In this document: piece by piece, positions 1 through 6,419 of the stretch | Position numbering within the stretch: position 1 is the stretch's first letter | Layout: each line of letters begins with the position of its first letter | Source: Candidatus Zhuqueibacterota bacterium | Lineage (GTDB): Bacteria; Zhuqueibacterota; Zhuqueibacteria; Residuimicrobiales; Krinioviventaceae | Assembly (NCBI GenBank): GCA_003854995.1 | Contig: RQOI01000636.1 | Span: 1-7,352 of the forward strand | DNA length: 7,352 nt | Direction of reading: 5' to 3' | Program-made: the position numbers and the translations under genes | Notes under the pieces: generated by a model | Seen by the model: only the letters and a program-made list of their open reading frames with translations | The model's database searches: none | What the model was told of the DNA's origin: nothing

Positions 1-24
1 CTCAACCGCCAATAAGACGCGCAT
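1..24 (-). CDS. possible start of next gene in the operon (partial)
   Basis: An ATG at 24-22 opens a frame that reads MRVLLAVE up to the window edge, 12 nt beyond the stop of the FmdB-type gene. A short hydrophobic beta-strand start of this sort is common in universal stress proteins, response regulators and nucleotide-binding folds, but eight residues cannot identify a family. No convincing Shine-Dalgarno sequence precedes it, so it may be coupled to the upstream gene or may not be a gene at all. Confidence 0.3.
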
Positions 25-36
25 TCTGTCAATGTG

Positions 37-288
37 TCAGTCGTCTAGCTTGCTGCTGGCAGCTGTCTTTTTATCGGCTGGTTTTGTTTCTTTTGTGCTC
101 TCCGGACTCTTTTTATAGTCGGTGACATAAAAACCAGATCCCTTGAAAACCAGTCCGGCGCCGCTGCTGATCAGTCGTTCCACCGAGCCGCCGCACGAGG
201 GACATTCGGTCAAAGGATTGTCCGTTATTGATTGAAAGACTTCAAATTGATGCCCACACTTTCCGCAACGATAGTCATAGGTTGGCAT
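37..288 (-). CDS. FmdB-type zinc ribbon protein (83 aa)
   Basis: A small protein of the FmdB/CxxC_CxxC_SSSS regulatory zinc ribbon family. It opens with MPTYDYRC and has two CxxC knuckles, C8/C11 and C29/C32, which should bind one zinc ion. A short SSGAG-type segment and a glycine-rich FKGSGFYVTDY stretch follow, both typical of the family. The last 25 residues are a low-complexity Lys/Ser/Thr/Asp tail that is probably disordered. The start is firm: AGAGGAG lies 5 nt upstream of the ATG. It follows htrA by 74 nt, with a strong hairpin in the gap, and is probably the distal gene of the grpE-dnaJ-htrA operon. The name comes from a putative regulator of formamidase expression in methylotrophs. 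The biochemical role of most members is unknown, so no specific function is claimed. Confidence 0.9.
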   Translation of the reverse strand: MPTYDYRCGKCGHQFEVFQSITDNPLTECPSCGGSVERLISSGAGLVFKGSGFYVTDYKKSPESTKETKPADKKTAASSKLDD

Positions 289-326
289 CTTTACTCCTCT
301 TCGTTAACAATCTGTAGTGAGACGTG

Positions 327-357
327 CACAGGCGAGAGCTTTGCAGCTCTCGCCGTG
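327..357 (-). promoter_or_regulatory. perfect hairpin between htrA and fmdB-like gene, no T-tract
   Basis: A 10-bp perfect inverted repeat, GGCGAGAGCT / AGCTCTCGCC (331-340 and 345-354), has a 4-nt TTGC loop. CAC/GTG pairs can extend the stem past a bulged A. It starts 8 nt after the htrA stop codon. Neither strand has a T-run next to the stem, so it is not a textbook intrinsic terminator. It could be a 3'-end-stabilising or RNA-processing hairpin within the operon, or a partial terminator acting with Rho. Confidence 0.6.
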
Positions 358-362
358 ACATG

Positions 363-1853
363 CTATTCTTCTGCAGGAGCAGGGACTCGCACCGCTGCAA
401 ATATACTGGAATTCCCTCGTTTGAGACGAAGCAGCACAACGCTGTTGGCTTGGATACTTTTCATCAATTCGTTGAAATCGCTCACACTTTCGACAGGTTG
501 CCGATTGACGGACTTTATCAGATCGCCTGGTCGGAGCCCCTCTTTTGCGGCGGCGGATCCTCGTCTGACATCGATGATGATGACGCCCTTTTCATTCCGG
601 TAATCGACACCCAGTCGACGCATATTCTCGGCCGTCAGATTGTCCACTTGCAGGCCGAGCAGATTTTCGATATCTTGGACGTCTTGCGAGGCGAGAGATT
701 CATCGGTCGGTCGCTCGCCCAATTTGAGCGTCATTTTTTTCTCTCGACCGTCCCGCCACACCAAAAGCTCCACGCTGGTTCCCGGAGCATAATTGGCGAT
801 TGTATTGACCAGTTCGCTGCTGTCATTGATCTTTTTTCCTTCAACCTGCAGTATGACGTCCGCCTCCTTGAGGCCTGCTTTTTCAGCGGGACTGTCTTCA
901 GTGACCTGATTGACGAGCGCGCCGGTGGGCTCATCCAGGCCAAGCGCTTCCGCCATCTCTTCATCCAGGGTGCCAATATAGACGCCCAGCCAGCCGCGCG
1001 CCACCTTGCCGGACTGGATCAGCTGTTGCATCACATTCTTCGCGAGATTGATGGGGATGGCGAAACCAATGCCGACGCTGCCGCCTGAGCTGGAATAGAT
1101 CATCGTATTGATGCCGACCAGTTCGCCATTCATATTGACCAGGGCGCCGCCAGAGTTGCCCGGATTGATCGCCGCGTCTGTCTGAATGAAATCTTCAAAT
1201 GGGATCTGACCGCTCGTCAGATTCGTCCGTCCTTTGGCGCTGACGATGCCGGCGGTTACGGTTTGATCGAGCACCGCGGCAAAGGGGTTGCCGATCGCCA
1301 ATACCCATTCGCCGACCTGAAGATCATCAGAATCGCCGAGTTTGATCGCATTGAGGTTTTTACCTTCGATCTTGATCACCGCCAGATCGCTCTCCGGATC
1401 ACGGCCGATGATCTCAGCCTCGTACGTCTCCTTGCCGATGGAGACCTGCAGATCATCCGCCCCTTCAACGACATGGTTGTTTGTCAGGATATAGCCATCG
1501 GCATTGACCACAACGCCGGAGCCGAGACCCTGTCGGACCTGTTCATCCGGCACGTTGAAGAAATATTGCCAGAATTCCGGCACTTCGGTGCGGACGGTTT
1601 GTGTACTCTTTATGGTCACCACTGTTCCTTTGACCGCTTGCGCTACGTACGCAAAAGCTTTGCTGAGCATCTGCGCACTCGCCACTTGTTCCGAGTTGAT
1701 CGTTTCGCCCTGCTCACCCAAGAGCACCGGCTTGGCCACATCTGCGGCAATAGTCCTGTTCGTCAGATTCAGATTTGACGAAATGACCAGTCCGACGACA
1801 ACGCCGATGAACACGGCAAAGATGGCGAACAGATAAAATTTTCCTGATTTCAT
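363..1853 (-). CDS. htrA: Do-like periplasmic serine protease (HtrA/DegP/DegQ type)
   Basis: A trypsin-fold protease/chaperone that should degrade or hold misfolded proteins in the envelope. From the start used here it is 496 aa. Residues 6-26 form an N-terminal signal/anchor helix with no obvious AxA cleavage site, so it may stay membrane-tethered. The protease domain spans about 65-275 and has a complete triad: H127 in TNNHVV, D156 in ESDLAVI and S234 in GNSGGA. Two PDZ domains follow (about 285-380 and 395-490), the Do architecture. An ATG at 1868 would add five residues, but the ATG at 1853 has GGGAG 4 nt upstream and is preferred. A TATAAT hexamer at 1872-1867 overlaps the longer start. 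The gene follows dnaJ by 103 nt, so it may be read from the grpE promoter, from its own, or both. degP, degQ and mucD-like names cannot be separated from sequence alone. Confidence 0.95.
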   Translation of the reverse strand: MKSGKFYLFAIFAVFIGVVVGLVISSNLNLTNRTIAADVAKPVLLGEQGETINSEQVASAQMLSKAFAYVAQAVKGTVVTIKSTQTVRTEVPEFWQYFFNVPDEQVRQGLGSGVVVNADGYILTNNHVVEGADDLQVSIGKETYEAEIIGRDPESDLAVIKIEGKNLNAIKLGDSDDLQVGEWVLAIGNPFAAVLDQTVTAGIVSAKGRTNLTSGQIPFEDFIQTDAAINPGNSGGALVNMNGELVGINTMIYSSSGGSVGIGFAIPINLAKNVMQQLIQSGKVARGWLGVYIGTLDEEMAEALGLDEPTGALVNQVTEDSPAEKAGLKEADVILQVEGKKINDSSELVNTIANYAPGTSVELLVWRDGREKKMTLKLGERPTDESLASQDVQDIENLLGLQVDNLTAENMRRLGVDYRNEKGVIIIDVRRGSAAAKEGLRPGDLIKSVNRQPVESVSDFNELMKSIQANSVVLLRLKRGNSSIFAAVRVPAPAEE

Positions 1854-1956
1854 ATCTCTCCCTTTCATTATATCAGCCTGTTATTTTCGCAACACTGTGG
1901 TAGAAACGACTCGACTTTTCGGAATGTTTCGAAATATTTTCTCACCCAAAACTGCA

Positions 1957-2856
1957 TCATGACTCCTCAGGTTTGTACTCGATGCCGGCTGTTTGCGCGA
2001 ACATCTCGAGCGCCTTTTTAGCTTTGGCATTCAAATTTTTCGGCACGGTCAATTCGACTTGCACATAATGATCACCCCGCCTGCCGTTGAGATTGATCCC
2101 CATGCCGCTGAGCTTTAGCATTTTCCCGTGTTGGATTCCAGCCGGTATTTTGAGATTGACCGTCCCTCGATCGTACGTTTGCACCGGCACTCTGGCGCCG
2201 AGCGACGCCTGCACGATATTCACAGGCACAGTCGAATAAATGTCCGCACCTTTTCGTGAAAAGATCGGATGTGGCGCCACATGGATCGTGATGATCAAAT
2301 CGCCCGCTGCGCCTCCAGCCAGTCCGGGCTGACCCTGGCCGCGCAATCGAATCTTTTTGCCGTCATCGAAGCCTTCTGGGATAGAGACCGACAACCGTCG
2401 TCCGTTCACGGTGATCATCTGTTTGCCGCCGCTGATGGCCACGTCAAAAGAGATGGTCAGTTCGGCGTCGATGTCGCGACCTTTTTGCGGCTGCGAAAAA
2501 TCAGCAGCGCTGCCGAAAATATCGCTGAAAATGCTGCCAAAACCGCCACCTGCACCGCGCTGCCTTTTGAAGCCGCCGCCGAACAGATCGCGCAAATCTT
2601 CAAAATTGACATTTTGAAAATGACTCGACGTATTGCCGCCAAATCGACGCATCTGATCATACTGAGCCCGCTTTTTCGCATCGCTCAGCACGGCATACGC
2701 TTCTGATATTTCTTTGAAGCGATTTTCGGCTTGCGAATCCCCCTTGTGCACGTCGGGATGATACTTTTTTGCCAGCTCTCGATAGGCCTTTTTAATATCG
2801 CTCGCCGATGCGTTTTCATTGACGCCCAGTATTTTATAAAAATCAGCGCTCGCCAT
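1957..2856 (-). CDS. class II DnaJ / CbpA-like J-domain co-chaperone
   Basis: A cytoplasmic Hsp40 that delivers substrates to DnaK and stimulates its ATPase. From ATG 2856 it is 299 aa. The J-domain is at residues 5-70 with the HPD tripeptide at 33-35. A Gly/Phe-rich linker spans about 90-115 (repeated GGGF/FGS), followed by two C-terminal beta-barrel substrate domains (about 130-200 and 205-290) with the KGRDIDAEL and GRRGDHYVQV segments usual in the family. The four CxxCxGxG zinc repeats of class I DnaJ are absent, so this is CbpA-like and not canonical DnaJ. A start at 2868 would add MVSK. Neither start has a strong Shine-Dalgarno sequence, but both lie inside the end of grpE (14 or 26 bp overlap), which points to translational coupling. 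It is probably the partner of the GrpE encoded just upstream. Confidence 0.93.
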   Translation of the reverse strand: MASADFYKILGVNENASASDIKKAYRELAKKYHPDVHKGDSQAENRFKEISEAYAVLSDAKKRAQYDQMRRFGGNTSSHFQNVNFEDLRDLFGGGFKRQRGAGGGFGSIFSDIFGSAADFSQPQKGRDIDAELTISFDVAISGGKQMITVNGRRLSVSIPEGFDDGKKIRLRGQGQPGLAGGAAGDLIITIHVAPHPIFSRKGADIYSTVPVNIVQASLGARVPVQTYDRGTVNLKIPAGIQHGKMLKLSGMGINLNGRRGDHYVQVELTVPKNLNAKAKKALEMFAQTAGIEYKPEES

Positions 2857-3439
2857 CTTTGACACCATTTTGTTTTTGTCTGACCAGGACGACCTTTGCC
2901 GGTCGCAGCAGCGTACCTTTGAACAGATAACCGTTCTGCCACACTCTCAGAACATGGCCTTCCTTCATTGCATCAGACTCTTCAGTCAATACAGCCGCAT
3001 GAATCGTCGGATCAAACGCCTGCCCAAGAGCGTCGATGGGTTCAAGACCGAGCTGCCGCAGCGCTGACAGCATCTTGTCATAAATCATCCTGACGCCATC
3101 AAGATGAGGCGCCGGCAAATTTTCGTGACGGAAGAGAATATCAAAATCGTCCATGACCGGCAACAGCTGCGACACAATATCCTTGGCAGCATAGAGCCGC
3201 CAGTCCTGCATGCGCTGCTCATTCCGGCGCTTGTAATTTTGAAACTCTGCAGAGAGCCGCTCATATTTTTCTCGGCAATCGATCTCCAGCGTCCGCTCTT
3301 CGCTCTGTCTCTCCTCTGCTGATTCTGCTCCAGCAGCTTCGGCCGGCGCATGATCCATTTCCCGTTCTTTCAGATCGTCCAAGCTATCTTCATCTCTGAT
3401 TTGAATTTCAATCTCGTTGTCCGCTCGATCAGCCGTCAT
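2843..3439 (-). CDS. grpE: GrpE nucleotide exchange factor
   Basis: The nucleotide exchange factor that releases ADP from DnaK. The 198-aa form has an acidic, probably disordered N-terminus (residues 1-50, rich in D and E). A long helix follows with the family segment EFQNYKRR at 65-72. The C-terminal beta-wing domain holds HVLRVWQNGY and LLRPAKVVLV (162-186), matching the GrpE signature. The ATG at 3439 is chosen because GAGG lies 5 nt upstream. An in-frame ATG at 3496 would add 19 residues but has no Shine-Dalgarno sequence and lies only about 10 nt from the inferred transcription start. It is the first gene after a predicted sigma-54 promoter and overlaps dnaJ. Neither dnaK nor hrcA is in the window. 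Confidence 0.95.
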   Translation of the reverse strand: MTADRADNEIEIQIRDEDSLDDLKEREMDHAPAEAAGAESAEERQSEERTLEIDCREKYERLSAEFQNYKRRNEQRMQDWRLYAAKDIVSQLLPVMDDFDILFRHENLPAPHLDGVRMIYDKMLSALRQLGLEPIDALGQAFDPTIHAAVLTEESDAMKEGHVLRVWQNGYLFKGTLLRPAKVVLVRQKQNGVKDGER

Positions 3440-3462
3440 TAAAACCTCACGCCTGTATTCAT
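3439..3462 (-). CDS. possible leader mini-ORF before grpE
   Basis: A seven-codon frame, MNTGVRF, lies in the inferred grpE leader. Its TAA stop overlaps the grpE ATG as TAATG, a typical stop/start coupling arrangement. The frame contains the grpE Shine-Dalgarno sequence. Its own start has only a distant AAGG (about 12 nt), so translation is uncertain and the arrangement may be chance. Confidence 0.2.
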   Translation of the reverse strand: MNTGVRF

Positions 3463-3653
3463 CTTTTAAATTTACCTTCCCACCATCCTGATACATTAGA
3501 TGAGCTCAATGATGAAAGCAATCAATGTGCCAGAACAGCAAGATTGAGATTATCTGTTTTTATTAAAGTTAAAGCAATAAATCCTTTTCGCTGCCGGACG
3601 TTGGGCAAATCATATCTGCCATATTGACAGACAGGCACATCGTCATCCGGGAT
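3440..3653. promoter_or_regulatory. intergenic control region between lipB and grpE
   Basis: A 214-nt gap with no convincing gene. On the minus strand it contains an AT-rich block at about 3541-3585, an interrupted inverted repeat TTTATT/AATAAA within that block, and then the sigma-54 promoter described separately. The segment upstream of the promoter is where enhancer-binding activator sites would be expected, but I cannot identify one confidently. No CIRCE element (TTAGCACTC/GAGTGCTAA) is visible, and I see no clear intrinsic terminator for lipB. Confidence 0.6.
3517..3532 (-). promoter_or_regulatory. sigma-54 (-24/-12) promoter for grpE operon
   Basis: The minus strand reads TGGCACATTGATTGCT, preceded by TTC. 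It matches the RpoN consensus TGGCAC-N5-TTGC exactly in both core elements and in their spacing, with the preferred pyrimidine before TGG and T after TTGC. Only the G usually seen after TGGCAC is replaced by A. The predicted transcription start is near 3506, giving a leader of about 67 nt before grpE at 3439. Such a promoter needs an AAA+ activator, which is not encoded here. Confidence 0.75.
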
Positions 3654-4367
3654 TCAAGGCTGAATCAATTTCGCATCTATTCTATGCTGAATTTCTGCGG
3701 CAAAATGGCCAACTCGCCGACGAAAATATTTTTCAAAGAAAAGCTGCACGCTCGCCATGGTCACTTGCGGATCCGGCGACACTCCTGTCCGCTCTTGCAC
3801 GGTGGTCAATTTCACCGGCAAGCCGCACGGCTTGATATACCGGGCCGGCGACACATCGCCGCTTAAATTCAGCGCAAATCCATAGCTCGTCACCCAGCGC
3901 GCGATCCGGATGCCCATGGAGGCGATTTTGTCGTTGCCGATCCACAGACCAATATGCGCCGCTGTTCGCCGTCTTCGATGCGCGCGGAGGCCCACAGTTG
4001 TCAGCACCTCCAGTCCGATCTGCTCCAGGTTATGCATATAGGCCGGGATATTCTGCTCATGCGGCAGCAACTTTAGCAGGGGGTAACAGATCAATTGACC
4101 CGGCCAATGGTATGTCAGACCGCCGCCGCGAATCGTCTGATAGATCGGGATTCCCTGCTCCACAAAATAGGATCTTAAAAGATCACTCTCGTCCAGTTGT
4201 CGAGCGCCATACGCCAGACAGGGCGCATAGGACAAAAAGAGCAGCAGATCGGGAATTCTATCGGCATGCCTTTCTGCCACAAGGCCGGCCATAATGCGAT
4301 CCGCCGTCGGCACATCAAGTCGTCCCAGCTGCACGACAGCATACTCTCCGCCTTTCTCAATCTGCAC
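3654..4367 (-). CDS. lipB: divergent octanoyl-[ACP]:protein N-octanoyltransferase (LipB-like)
   Basis: LipB moves octanoyl groups from acyl carrier protein to the lipoyl domains of 2-oxoacid dehydrogenases and glycine cleavage H protein, the first step of endogenous lipoate synthesis. The 237-aa form shows the signature RGGGLTYHWPGQ (80-91), the expected acyl-site lysine K147 in NDKIASMG and the catalytic cysteine C181 in IKPCG. Several normally conserved positions differ: HGPGQ reads HWPGQ, the HPP loop reads YAP (47-49), and the His before the GxALN segment is Tyr (SYGFALN). The GTG at 4367 is chosen because GGAG lies 5 nt upstream and the N-terminus then matches the usual LipB length. The ATG at 4427 would add 20 residues but abuts a terminator T-run and has no Shine-Dalgarno sequence. 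No lipA is in the window. A related lipoyl transferase with altered specificity is the main alternative. Confidence 0.85.
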   Translation of the reverse strand: MQIEKGGEYAVVQLGRLDVPTADRIMAGLVAERHADRIPDLLLFLSYAPCLAYGARQLDESDLLRSYFVEQGIPIYQTIRGGGLTYHWPGQLICYPLLKLLPHEQNIPAYMHNLEQIGLEVLTTVGLRAHRRRRTAAHIGLWIGNDKIASMGIRIARWVTSYGFALNLSGDVSPARYIKPCGLPVKLTTVQERTGVSPDPQVTMASVQLFFEKYFRRRVGHFAAEIQHRIDAKLIQP

Positions 4368-4427
4368 AATCGCTCCAAACGGGTGACTCTGCGCGATAGA
4401 TTCGCACATGCGGTGGGTTGAATGCAT

Positions 4428-4457
4428 AAAAAAAGGAGACGATGAGTCGCCTCCTTT
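4428..4457 (-). terminator. intrinsic terminator of the yugP-like transcript
   Basis: On the minus strand a 10-bp stem AAAGGAGGCG / CGTCTCCTTT, with one G-U pair, encloses a 6-nt ACTCAT loop and runs straight into further T residues (seven Ts in all, the first three within the stem). It lies 29 nt after the zinc peptidase stop codon and is the only textbook intrinsic terminator in the window. It separates the upstream operon from lipB. Confidence 0.88.
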
Positions 4458-4486
4458 GCCACATTGAAGAATTGTTCGCCAATTTT

Positions 4487-5173
4487 TTAGTCATCACCGC
4501 GCAGAATCAGCAGGCGGACGAGCGTCAGGACCGACATGGCGGCGGCAGAGACATAGGTCAAAGCCGCGGCATTCAACACTTTTTTGGCGCCGTTGACTTC
4601 ATCCGCGCGCAGATATCCGCCATCACTCAGCTGCGCCAAAGCGCGGCTGCTCGCATTGAATTCGACGGGCAAGGTGACGATTTGAAACAGAGCAGCGGCG
4701 GCGAACAACAAGATGCCCACATCCATCAAAAATCTGAATGAAGAGATGAACATGCCGATGAGAAATATCCAGAATCCCCAGGTGGAGCCGATGCTGGCCA
4801 CCGGAAACAGTGCCTGCCGTATATTAAGGGGCGCATAACTTTTCGCGTGCTGAATGGCGTGGCCTGTTTCGTGCGCCGCAACGCCCAGCGCCGCGAGCGA
4901 GTTTGAACGATAAACATTTGTCGACAGGCGAAGTTTTTTCGCTCTGGAATCATAGTGATCTGAGAGTGAGCCGCCGATCTCCTCGACATCGACGTCATTA
5001 ATGCCGTTTTGCAGCAAGAGTTGCTTTGCCACCTGGGCGCCGGTCATGCCGACAGCCGACCTGACTTTGCTCCATTTCGCGTATGAGCTGCGAATGGCAA
5101 ACTGAGCATAAATACTCAGCAGAATCGCCGGGACCAACAGTATGATCGTCCCATCTAGAGGTAAAAAGAACAT
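4487..5173 (-). CDS. yugP: YugP-like membrane zinc metallopeptidase (Zn_peptidase_2)
   Basis: A 228-aa integral membrane protein of the neutral zinc metallopeptidase family typified by Bacillus YugP (Pfam Zn_peptidase_2). The HETGH zinc motif is at 101-105, within the characteristic run LGVAAHETGHAIQHA. The preceding GGSLSDHYDSRAKKLRLS segment and the later LPVEFNASSRA, whose E171 may be the third ligand, also match the family. Hydrophobic helices are at about 8-26, 126-145, 150-170 and 204-222. The ATG at 5173 is preferred because TGGAG lies 6 nt upstream. A GTG at 5185 would add four residues. It follows the DUF2914-like gene by 81 nt and ends at a strong terminator, so it may be the last gene of that operon or a separate unit. 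The substrate is unknown. Confidence 0.92.
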   Translation of the reverse strand: MFFLPLDGTIILLVPAILLSIYAQFAIRSSYAKWSKVRSAVGMTGAQVAKQLLLQNGINDVDVEEIGGSLSDHYDSRAKKLRLSTNVYRSNSLAALGVAAHETGHAIQHAKSYAPLNIRQALFPVASIGSTWGFWIFLIGMFISSFRFLMDVGILLFAAAALFQIVTLPVEFNASSRALAQLSDGGYLRADEVNGAKKVLNAAALTYVSAAAMSVLTLVRLLILRGDD

Positions 5174-5254
5174 AATGAACTCCACGTTTTACACAATTCA
5201 TCTATAAGATGACGCCATCAGCGTTTGGTTTCAGTTTTTTTTCGCTGCGCAGCG
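5174..5254. promoter_or_regulatory. intergenic gap with a 12-bp palindrome and A8 tract
   Basis: Directly after the DUF2914-like stop codon the minus strand carries the perfect palindrome CGCTGCGCAGCG (5254-5243), then eight A residues. A hairpin followed by A and not T cannot act as an intrinsic terminator on this strand. Further on, CATC-TTATA-GATG forms a small inverted repeat around a TATAGA hexamer that could be a -10 element for the peptidase gene, but no good -35 hexamer accompanies it. Confidence 0.35.
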
Positions 5255-5752
5255 TCACTTGAGCACAAATTCAGCTGAACCCAAATAGTCACCTTTTCCG
5301 GTTCGAATATCCACTCGCCACTTGCCGGATTTTTCCGGCGACATGCTCATTTTTGTCCACGCTCTTCTCTCGCTGCCGTTGAGATTGATGCGCTGTCGAA
5401 ACGGGACGCCGTCGGCAAAAATCCACTCATGCACGAGCACATCGGGGATGGGACCGGCGATTTCCGTGAAGCAGAACAGCACATCGATATATTTACTGAA
5501 CCGTCCTTTTGCCAGCAGTGGCATCTTTCTTTCCACATCGATATCCAGACAGACGACAGCGGTTTCCAGGGCTGTTTGGGCTCCGTTCCAGGTGATATTC
5601 TGATCAGCAGCAACGGAGGAGGAAGCTTTTTCAGCGCCGGCGCGATCGGCATCACTGAGGCCAAATTCGTTGTAAACGATGATAAAGCCGGCGCAAAAGA
5701 GTATCAATTCTAACAGCCAGAACGCCTTGAAATTTTTTATATAGTTTAGCAT
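5255..5752 (-). CDS. membrane-anchored DUF2914-like protein
   Basis: A 165-aa protein with one N-terminal membrane segment (about 11-28) after a short basic start, a Ser/Ala-rich linker (33-50), and a C-terminal domain that resembles DUF2914 (Pfam). The resemblance rests on VLFCFTEI (91-98), VLVHEWIFADG (105-115), the INLNGSERRAWTKM stretch (122-135) and the closing SGKWRVDI...GSAEFVL (142-164). This pattern of H-x-W, then R-x-W, then G-x-W-x-V suggests a small beta-sandwich lying outside the cytoplasmic membrane. Function is unknown. The ATG follows the stop of the 218-aa gene after a single base (TGA-A-ATG), so translation is probably coupled. Only a weak GGGA precedes the start. Confidence 0.75.
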   Translation of the reverse strand: MLNYIKNFKAFWLLELILFCAGFIIVYNEFGLSDADRAGAEKASSSVAADQNITWNGAQTALETAVVCLDIDVERKMPLLAKGRFSKYIDVLFCFTEIAGPIPDVLVHEWIFADGVPFRQRINLNGSERRAWTKMSMSPEKSGKWRVDIRTGKGDYLGSAEFVLK

Positions 5753-5753
5753 T

Positions 5754-6410
5754 TCAATGTTCCCGGAGCTGATGGCGAGTTTCGGACAATTTACTTTGCA
5801 ATTGGCGCAATCGTCTTGCCCGCATTTCCAACTCGCGAGACGTTGACCGTTGCGCTGTTACGAGCTCTTGTTTTTTTATGCCGCGCTGCAGATCTCGTTC
5901 GCTCATTCGGCGAAAAAGAAAATAAATGAGCAGCGTGCAGATGACGGCAACACCGCCCACGACAAAGCCGGCGTTCGAATGACCTTGACGCTGAAGAATC
6001 AAATAGGACGCAAGATAAGTAAATAAATTGCCAAATAAAAACACCCAAGAAAGAATTTTTTGCATGCTCTGATTTCTGTTCAAACGATCGAGTTGACGGG
6101 CGATGAACAGGCTGTTTATCTGCAGCTCTCTGATGGATTCCTTCTCCCGCCCTGTCTCTGTCAGCAGGCGACTCAGAATGGCGTCGCGCCGCATGGCGAT
6201 GAGATCTTTGATAATTTGCGCCTTTTCATGCTGCGGATCTTTTTCGAGAGCAATTTCATTCAAGCGGATGGCGCCGGCCAAGTCATCTTGACGCAACTTG
6301 TCGACTGCAAGTTGATGATAGACGCTTTTGGGCAACCACTTTTTTTTCTCTGCCAGTTTGAACCCAAGCCTTGTGGCGGCAATGACGGCCAGAGACGACA
6401 GAAACGTCAT
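5754..6410 (-). CDS. hypothetical protein with TPR-like segment, two membrane helices and coiled coil
   Basis: I do not recognise this 218-aa protein. It has a mildly hydrophobic N-terminus (3-16). A TPR-like helical pair follows at about 30-62 (YHQLAVDKLRQDDLAGAIRL, then NEIALEKDP). Next come a charged helical stretch that may coil (65-117), two membrane segments (about 119-139 and 147-166) with a short RQGHSN connection, and a strongly charged C-terminal coiled coil (170-216). By the positive-inside rule, both long arms are probably cytoplasmic, with the hairpin in the membrane. AGGT lies 5 nt before the ATG. The gene follows the 103-aa gene by 9 nt and is almost joined to the DUF2914-like gene. 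It may act as a membrane scaffold. Confidence 0.8.
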   Translation of the reverse strand: MTFLSSLAVIAATRLGFKLAEKKKWLPKSVYHQLAVDKLRQDDLAGAIRLNEIALEKDPQHEKAQIIKDLIAMRRDAILSRLLTETGREKESIRELQINSLFIARQLDRLNRNQSMQKILSWVFLFGNLFTYLASYLILQRQGHSNAGFVVGGVAVICTLLIYFLFRRMSERDLQRGIKKQELVTAQRSTSRELEMRARRLRQLQSKLSETRHQLREH

Positions 6411-6419
6411 ATTGACCTG

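Noticed and set aside
324..1088. 254-aa open frame on the plus strand opposite htrA
   Set aside because: It is antisense to a protease gene with a complete catalytic triad and two PDZ domains. Its translation is rich in His, Arg and Phe, shows no recognisable motif, and there is no ribosome site.
1263..1778. 171-aa plus-strand frame opposite the htrA protease domain
   Set aside because: Shadow of the htrA codon pattern on the other strand, with no family features.
2269..2706. 145-aa plus-strand frame opposite dnaJ
   Set aside because: Mirror of the J-protein coding sequence, with no motif and no initiation signal.
3590..3653. possible lipB terminator (TCTGTC/GGCAGA stem with an AATAT loop)
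   Set aside because: The stem is only about 6 bp with a wobble pair, and no T-run follows.
3640..3660. CTTGAA hexamer that could be a sigma-32 -35 element before grpE
   Set aside because: No CCCCAT-like -10 element follows at the right distance, and the hexamer lies at the lipB stop codon about 150 nt further from grpE than the sigma-54 site.
3624..3866. 80-aa plus-strand frame across the lipB 3' end
   Set aside because: It overlaps the conserved LipB C-terminal coding region on the opposite strand and has no recognisable domain.
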